Source: an uncultured Collinsella sp. (GTDB lineage: Bacteria; Actinomycetota; Coriobacteriia; Coriobacteriales; Coriobacteriaceae). From it: a stretch of 8,977 nt of DNA. The first letter of the stretch is position 1, and each line of letters starts with the position of its first letter. Made by a program: the position numbers and the translations under genes. The stretch spans positions 1 to 8,977 of the forward strand of contig URWS01000038.1 in NCBI GenBank assembly GCA_900551605.1, in the 5' to 3' direction. The notes below the pieces were generated by a model that was not told the DNA's origin, searched no databases, and saw nothing but the letters and a program-made list of their open reading frames with translations. Below are positions 5,381-8,977 of this stretch, piece after piece.

Positions 5381-5830
5381 TTACGAACGAGCAGGAACCT
5401 TAAGATGCGCACCGGCGGCGAGCGAACCATGCTCCAGATGATTGACGTTACGGATCATGTCGGAAGTCTCTTGCGTGGAAAGGCCTTCGATAGGATATTC
5501 CTCGGCAAGCGACCAAAGAGAATCACCAGGCTGAACGCGAATAGTCTCGTAGGTAACGTTGGAAACGGACTCGGCATACGCGGCGTGACGAGCGCTAAAG
5601 ACCGACGTAGCGAGGACAACGAAGAGCGTAAGCGCAACGGCAACGGCGACAATCGTCGGAACCTTCAGGGCAACGCGGGCCGGCGCAACTACAGCCTGCT
5701 GATTGCGAGCAGACTTTACGGTCAAAGGCTGAAAGCCGGAGCGGCCACCCTGAACAACCGCAAAAGTGGGTTCTGCAGGCGTCTCGAGTTTAAGGGCAAG
5801 GTTTCCCTGGACCATATTCGTTGCGTTCAT
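5381..5830 (-). CDS. LysM-domain membrane protein, likely SOS-induced division inhibitor
   Basis: A 149-residue protein with a polar N-terminal region (1-56), one membrane segment (about 57-79, VPTIVAVAVALTLFVVLATS) and an outside LysM domain (about 95-146: YETIRVQPGDSLWSLAEEYP, ending HLKVPARS), a fold that binds peptidoglycan. Its architecture and its position divergent from lexA match YneA of Bacillus and the LysM protein next to lexA in mycobacteria (Rv2719c), which restrain cell division after DNA damage. I infer the same role here. Two adjacent ATGs exist (5833 and 5830). AGGAG is only 3 nt from the first and 6 nt from the second, so 5830 is preferred. Expression is probably controlled by the LexA boxes upstream. 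It is followed by nrdR and dut on the same strand. No catalytic residues for a hydrolase are evident. Confidence 0.82.
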   Translation of the reverse strand: MNATNMVQGNLALKLETPAEPTFAVVQGGRSGFQPLTVKSARNQQAVVAPARVALKVPTIVAVAVALTLFVVLATSVFSARHAAYAESVSNVTYETIRVQPGDSLWSLAEEYPIEGLSTQETSDMIRNVNHLEHGSLAAGAHLKVPARS

Positions 5831-5875
5831 CATGTTCTCCTCTCGCGTGTTTTGCTGAGAACAGTTTTATCAAGC

Positions 5876-5900
5876 CGCGCGGACAAAAATGTCTAGCGCG
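5876..5900 (-). promoter_or_regulatory. Small hairpin in the LysM gene leader
   Basis: CGCGCGGACA (5876-5885) pairs with TGTCTAGCGCG (5890-5900) with one wobble and one bulged base around an AAAA loop (TTTT in the mRNA). It lies about 10-35 nt downstream of the predicted LysM transcription start and immediately beside LexA box 1. It might affect leader stability; chance is possible. Confidence 0.35.
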
Positions 5901-5914
5901 AGAACGAATGTTCG
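5901..5914. promoter_or_regulatory. LexA box 1 (SOS operator)
   Basis: AGAACGAATGTTCG contains GAAC-N4-GTTC, the core of the Gram-positive/actinobacterial LexA operator (CGAAC-N4-GTTCG type). It lies just downstream of the predicted LysM -10 region. Confidence 0.85.
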
Positions 5915-5918
5915 GTTA

Positions 5919-5948
5919 TTATTATCTTCGAACAGTTGTTCCTGTCAA
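5919..5948 (-). promoter_or_regulatory. LysM-gene promoter overlapped by a LexA box
   Basis: On the minus strand, a perfect -35 TTGACA (5948-5943) is followed 17-18 bp later by ATAATA/TAATAA (5925-5919). LexA box 2 fills the spacer, so bound LexA would block RNA polymerase directly. The predicted transcript starts near 5912, giving a leader of about 80 nt. Confidence 0.7.
5929..5942. promoter_or_regulatory. LexA box 2 (SOS operator)
   Basis: CGAACAGTTGTTCC has the full GAAC-N4-GTTC core and is the closest of the three to consensus. It sits between the -35 and -10 elements of the LysM promoter. It may also overlap a -35 element (TTGTTC, 5936-5941) for lexA. Confidence 0.9.
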
Positions 5949-5956
5949 GCAAAATT

Positions 5957-5970
5957 CGAACATTTGTTTG
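5957..5970. promoter_or_regulatory. LexA box 3 (SOS operator)
   Basis: CGAACATTTGTTTG matches the operator except that the second half core is GTTT rather than GTTC. It lies 23 nt upstream of the lexA ATG, well placed for lexA self-repression. Confidence 0.8.
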
Positions 5971-5993
5971 ACATGGGTAGAGAGGATGCCCTG

Positions 5994-6638
5994 ATGGCTC
6001 GCAAAATTACCAAGCGTCAGCAGCAAATTTACGACTTCATCAAGGAATATCAGCAGGAGAAGGGTTATCCGCCCAGTGTGCGCGAGATGGCATCTGCCGT
6101 GGGCCTTTCCTCCCCCAGCACCGTGCACGCCCACTTATCTGCCTTGGAGGCGCGCGGGCTGCTCAAGCGCGATGCCACCAAACCGCGCGCCCTGGAACTC
6201 TTTAACGAGGACGGCTCCTCTGTCTCAATTTCTAAATCTGACGAGCCCACCGCACCTCGCGGAACGGTCTCGCTACCGCTCGTTGGTCGCGTCGCGGCTG
6301 GGATTCCCATTCTGGCCGAGCAGAATATCGAAGACACTTTTACTATCCCGACCGAAATCGCCACTGATCAGGGTTCCTTTATCCTTGAGGTGCATGGGAG
6401 CTCAATGATCAATGTCGGCATCTTCAATGGCGATTACATCATCGTCCGTGAACAAAAGAGTGCCATGAACGGCGAAATCGTCGTGGCCATGATTGATGGT
6501 TCAGCGACCGTCAAGACGTTCTACAAGGAGCAGGGACGCGTACGCCTACAGCCTGAGAATGACACCATGGAGCCTATCTATGCAACAAATCCCGTTATTT
6601 TGGGCAAAGTCGTCGGCTTGATGCGCCGGTTCTCGTAA
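5994..6638 (+). CDS. lexA: SOS repressor LexA
   Basis: LexA represses DNA-damage genes and cleaves itself when RecA filaments form. The 214 residues have the N-terminal winged helix (ITKRQQQIYDFIKEYQ, 5-20; SVREMASAVGLSSPSTVHAHL, in pieces over 28-48), the Ala102-Gly103 cleavage site in GRVAAGIP, the catalytic Ser137 (HGSSM) and Lys174 (TVKTF). The residue before the catalytic serine is Ser instead of the usual Asp (GDSM). The start at 5994 is chosen because GAGG lies 8 nt upstream and MARKITKRQ matches the family's usual beginning; the in-frame ATG at 5973 would put the ribosome site in LexA box 3. The stop overlaps the next gene's ATG (TAATG). Three LexA boxes upstream imply autoregulation shared with the divergent LysM gene. 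The lexA promoter itself is unclear; a weak candidate has its -35 in box 2 and its -10 in box 3. Confidence 0.97.
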   Translation: MARKITKRQQQIYDFIKEYQQEKGYPPSVREMASAVGLSSPSTVHAHLSALEARGLLKRDATKPRALELFNEDGSSVSISKSDEPTAPRGTVSLPLVGRVAAGIPILAEQNIEDTFTIPTEIATDQGSFILEVHGSSMINVGIFNGDYIIVREQKSAMNGEIVVAMIDGSATVKTFYKEQGRVRLQPENDTMEPIYATNPVILGKVVGLMRRFS

Positions 6639-7342
6639 TGCAAAAACGCATCACCATCTTTGATACCGTCCGCGGGTTTACGATGATTTCAATGGCAGGT
6701 TTTCACGCTTGCTACGATCTCGCCTACCTGTACGGTTGGGATATGCCCTGGTTTACCCAGACTGTCTTTCAAGACATCTGGCGCGCCAGCATCAGCTGGG
6801 TATTCTTGTTTATCGCGGGTTGGATGTGCACTCTTTCGCGCAACAATATCAAACGTGCCGCCAAATACGCCTTAGCAGCACTCGTCGTCTGGCTGGCAAC
6901 AACACTTGTCTCAGTCGATGATTCGGTTAATTTTGGCATCATCTACTGCATGGCCGCATGTACCGGCATCGTGGCGTTGACCGATCCCGTCCTTAAAAAG
7001 ATATCAGCGAGATGGGGCATGTCCCTATGCCTTGTGATGTTCGCCCTCACCTGGAGCATCCCCAAAACAATCTACCCTGTCCCCTACCTGGCGTGGCTGG
7101 GATTTCCGAGCCCTGGGTTTGTCTCAGGTGATTACTACCCCATCATCCCGTTTATCTTTATGTATCTTGCAGGATACTTCGCCGCACATATAGCGCAGGG
7201 AATCGATAAGACCGTCCCTAGCTGGGCCTACGCCAACTCCCTGCCGGCGCTCGCCAGCCTTGGACGTTATGCACTACCCTTTTATCTGCTGCATCAGCCC
7301 ATTATACTGGGCATTTTGGAGCTCGCCTACTCGGTGCGATAA
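6638..7342 (+). CDS. DUF1624 (HGSNAT-like) multi-pass membrane protein
   Basis: A 234-residue hydrophobic protein with about six membrane segments. It starts with RITIFDTVRGFTMISM (4-19), close to the typical DUF1624 opening, and contains the polar pair in GFHACYDLAYLYG (21-33), FLFIAGWMCTLS (56-67), NFGIIYCMA (98-106), SGDYYPIIPFIFMYLAGY (163-180) and the family's end motif LGRYALPFYLLHQPIIL (208-224). The family is related to the heparan-alpha-glucosaminide acetyltransferase domain and to membrane acyltransferases, so acyl transfer to a sugar or envelope substrate is possible, but no activity is established. Its ATG shares one base with the lexA stop (TAATG), implying one transcript and coupled translation, so it should respond to DNA damage. 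Its last 16 bp overlap the convergent hflX 3' end. No transposition or codon oddity was seen. Confidence 0.85.
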   Translation: MQKRITIFDTVRGFTMISMAGFHACYDLAYLYGWDMPWFTQTVFQDIWRASISWVFLFIAGWMCTLSRNNIKRAAKYALAALVVWLATTLVSVDDSVNFGIIYCMAACTGIVALTDPVLKKISARWGMSLCLVMFALTWSIPKTIYPVPYLAWLGFPSPGFVSGDYYPIIPFIFMYLAGYFAAHIAQGIDKTVPSWAYANSLPALASLGRYALPFYLLHQPIILGILELAYSVR

Positions 7343-8616
7343 CGCTCGAGCCGCGGTGCGACACGAGCCGGCAGTTTCGCCACAATACGAACGCCATCCT
7401 CAAGATATTCCTCATGCAAAAGGGTCCCCTGCTCATGCACGAGTGTAATGAGCGCACCTTCACGATATGGAATGTCGGCTGAAAGCAGTACATCGGTGGC
7501 AGCTGCCTCGCGAGCAATGCGATCGACGAGATCGTCGAGCCCCTCGCCCGTTTGGGCCGAGAACAGAACGGCTTCCGGAAAACGACGACGGAAACTTAAT
7601 CGATCAACGCTATCGAGAAGATCGATTTTATTGAATACGGTCAGCGTTAGGCGCTCTCCGGCGCCGATCTCATCAAGCACGCGGTCGACAGCCTCCAGCT
7701 GTCGCTCATAGTCCTCGTCAGACGCATCTACGACTTTGAGAATTAGATCGGCACCCAACACCTCGGACAGCGTCGATTTAAAGGCATCGACAAGACCATG
7801 CGGCAGCTTTTGAATAAAGCCGACGGTATCGGTAATCGTCATTCCGCGACCGCCGGGCAGGCGATACGAACGCGTCGTCGGGTCGAGCGTAGCAAACAGC
7901 TTGTCCTGCGAAAGTACCGTAGAGCCTGTCAGGCGATTGAGCAACGTCGATTTACCGGCATTGGTATAACCGGCTAACGCGACGCGAAACGCCGGTGACT
8001 CAATACGACTCTTGGATTGAACATCACGACGCTGTTCAACCTGCTTGATCTCACGACGAAGCGCAGCGATCTTATTACGAATGAGGCGACGGTCGACCTC
8101 GAGCTGACTTTCGCCCTGACCAAAGCGTGAGCCGATGCCGCCGCGCGTCTGTTCCTTGGCGAGATGGCTCCACATGCCGCGCAGACGAGGCAACAGATAT
8201 TGAAGCTGCGCCAGCTGTACCTGTAGGCGTCCCTCACGCGTCTGAGCATGCAGGCCAAAGATATCCAAGATCAGTGCCGTACGATCGATAATCTTTACCG
8301 GCTCGCCCACGGCTTTCTCCAAATAGGATTGCTGCGAGGGCGTCAGGTCGTCGTCAAAAATAACGACATCGGCATCCATGCGATGTACCAGACCGCACAG
8401 CTCCTCTACCTTACCGGAACCGATAAATGATTTGGGATACGGCTTTACCAAACGCTGAGACAAGCGAGCCACGCACTGGGCACCAGCCGTGTGGGCAAGG
8501 CGCTCAAGCTCATCGAGCGATCGATCGAGTGGCCATGCATTGTCGCGCCACTCAACACCAACCAAAATGGCACGCTCGGGCTCGGGTGCCGTGGGAACAA
8601 GGGGGAAACGAGCCAT
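7327..8616 (-). CDS. hflX: Ribosome-associated GTPase HflX
   Basis: HflX binds the 50S subunit and, in studied bacteria, splits stalled or heat-damaged ribosomes. The 429 residues contain the N-terminal HflX domain (FIGSGKVEEL, 64-73; IFDDDLTPSQQ, 86-96), the central helical linker with QLAQLQYLLPRL (134-145) and the Gly-rich RGGIGSRFGQGESQLEVDRR (in pieces over 158-177), then the GTPase motifs G1 GYTNAGKST (216-224), DPTT (245-248), G3 DTVGF (263-267), G4 NKID (329-332) and G5 SAQTG (353-357). The ATG at 8616 overlaps the miaA stop by one base (TAATG), so the two are cotranslated; the miaA-hflX pairing is common in bacteria. The 3' end overlaps the convergent DUF1624 gene by 16 bp, giving antisense transcript ends. 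The assignment is firm. Confidence 0.97.
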   Translation of the reverse strand: MARFPLVPTAPEPERAILVGVEWRDNAWPLDRSLDELERLAHTAGAQCVARLSQRLVKPYPKSFIGSGKVEELCGLVHRMDADVVIFDDDLTPSQQSYLEKAVGEPVKIIDRTALILDIFGLHAQTREGRLQVQLAQLQYLLPRLRGMWSHLAKEQTRGGIGSRFGQGESQLEVDRRLIRNKIAALRREIKQVEQRRDVQSKSRIESPAFRVALAGYTNAGKSTLLNRLTGSTVLSQDKLFATLDPTTRSYRLPGGRGMTITDTVGFIQKLPHGLVDAFKSTLSEVLGADLILKVVDASDEDYERQLEAVDRVLDEIGAGERLTLTVFNKIDLLDSVDRLSFRRRFPEAVLFSAQTGEGLDDLVDRIAREAAATDVLLSADIPYREGALITLVHEQGTLLHEEYLEDGVRIVAKLPARVAPRLERYRTE

Positions 8617-8929
8617 TAGGCAGCCTCAATACGATGCAGGATATCAGCAACGACCTCATCGATCGTACATTCATCCATATCAAACCACGCGATACGGTCA
8701 TCGCGCTTAAACCACGAAAGCTGACGTTTGGCATAGCGACGCGAACGCATCTTAATGAGTTCGCGAGCCTCATCCATGCTCGTCACGCCATTGAAAGCAT
8801 CGATGATCTCTTTATAGCCAATTGCCTGCATCGAAGTCAGGGCATCTCCCAGCCCCTGGTCCATAAGACCGCGAACCTCATCAACAAGACCCTGCTCAAA
8901 CATCAAATCGACGCGAAGATTAATACGCT
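8616..8929 (-). CDS. miaA: tRNA dimethylallyltransferase MiaA, C-terminal fragment
   Basis: MiaA adds a dimethylallyl group to A37 of tRNAs that read UNN codons, improving decoding fidelity. Only the C-terminal third, about 104 residues, is present. It starts RINLRVDLMFEQGLVDEV (the typical RI-RVD-M-GL-EV signature), followed by QAIGYKEI, and ends with the basic RRYAKRQLSWFKRDDRIAWFD region (in pieces) that contacts tRNA. The N-terminal P-loop and the catalytic core lie beyond the library end; bases from 8930 on are adapter. The TAA stop overlaps the hflX ATG. The truncation is technical, not a pseudogene. Confidence 0.95.
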
Positions 8930-8977
8930 CTGTCTCTTATACACATCTCCGAGCCCACGAGACTAAGGCGAATCTCG
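8930..8977 (+). other. Nextera Read 2 adapter and i7 index remnant (not genomic)
   Basis: CTGTCTCTTATACACATCT (8930-8948) is the Tn5 mosaic end and 8949-8963 (CCGAGCCCACGAGAC) is the Read 2 adapter. Bases 8964-8971 (TAAGGCGA) fit the i7 index N701, and 8972-8977 (ATCTCG) begin the P7 tail. In the plus-strand frame it translates to LLYTSPSPRD, a familiar adapter artefact in protein databases. Confidence 0.99.

Noticed and set aside
5859..5870. Possible fourth LexA box (GAACAGTTTTAT)
   Set aside because: Only one half-site is present and it does not fit the 28-bp spacing of the other three.
5889..5993. Longer LexA N-terminus from the ATG at 5889 or 5973
   Set aside because: That stretch contains the LexA boxes and encodes residues unlike the family; the ATG at 5994 matches the usual LexA start and has a GAGG site.
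8427..8966. 179-codon plus-strand open frame over hflX and miaA
   Set aside because: It is antisense to two conserved genes and ends in adapter-derived residues (LLYTSPSPRD).

Overview
The window is about 8.9 kb of bacterial chromosome flanked by Illumina Nextera adapter sequence (1-39 and 8930-8977), so both outermost genes are cut by the library ends rather than by biology. The moderately GC-rich coding sequence, strong AGGAGG-type ribosome sites and the gene order miaA-hflX / lexA / LysM protein-nrdR-dut point to Actinomycetota. The mix with a DegV protein, a DUF1836 regulator and a processive-type glycolipid glycosyltransferase suggests a gut Coriobacteriia such as Collinsella. That taxon is an inference from protein style and synteny; no search was run.

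Left part (40-2558): a truncated DegV/FakB-like fatty-acid-binding protein (+) faces a DUF1836 DNA-binding protein (-) across a 108-nt hairpin element with nested palindromes. Thioredoxin reductase trxB (-) lies upstream of the DUF1836 gene, separated by a perfect 13-bp hairpin and a promoter that holds a palindrome and a 21-bp-spaced direct repeat. trxB is divergent from a GT28/MGDG-synthase-type glycosyltransferase (2676-3977, +).

Middle (3978-4437): a 460-nt gene-free stretch between convergent genes is packed with repeats. It holds three copies (one half, two full) of one hairpin-forming element whose loop is conserved while the stems differ yet remain self-complementary, plus an unrelated 18-bp perfect inverted repeat and a 12-bp direct repeat that brackets one element.

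Right part (4438-8929): an SOS/nucleotide-metabolism block. lexA (+) and a membrane LysM protein (-) diverge from a control region with three LexA boxes spaced exactly 28 bp apart. LysM is followed by nrdR (ribonucleotide reductase repressor) and dut (dUTPase), so DNA-damage control may extend into dNTP genes. The nrdR start codon and part of its Shine-Dalgarno sequence lie inside a perfect 12-bp inverted repeat. lexA overlaps by one base (TAATG) with a DUF1624 membrane protein gene. That gene overlaps convergently by 16 bp with hflX, which in turn is coupled (TAATG) to the upstream miaA.

No CRISPR array, RNA gene, transposase or phage gene was seen. The most novel-looking items are the covarying hairpin repeat family, the nrdR start-codon hairpin and the SOS wiring around lexA.
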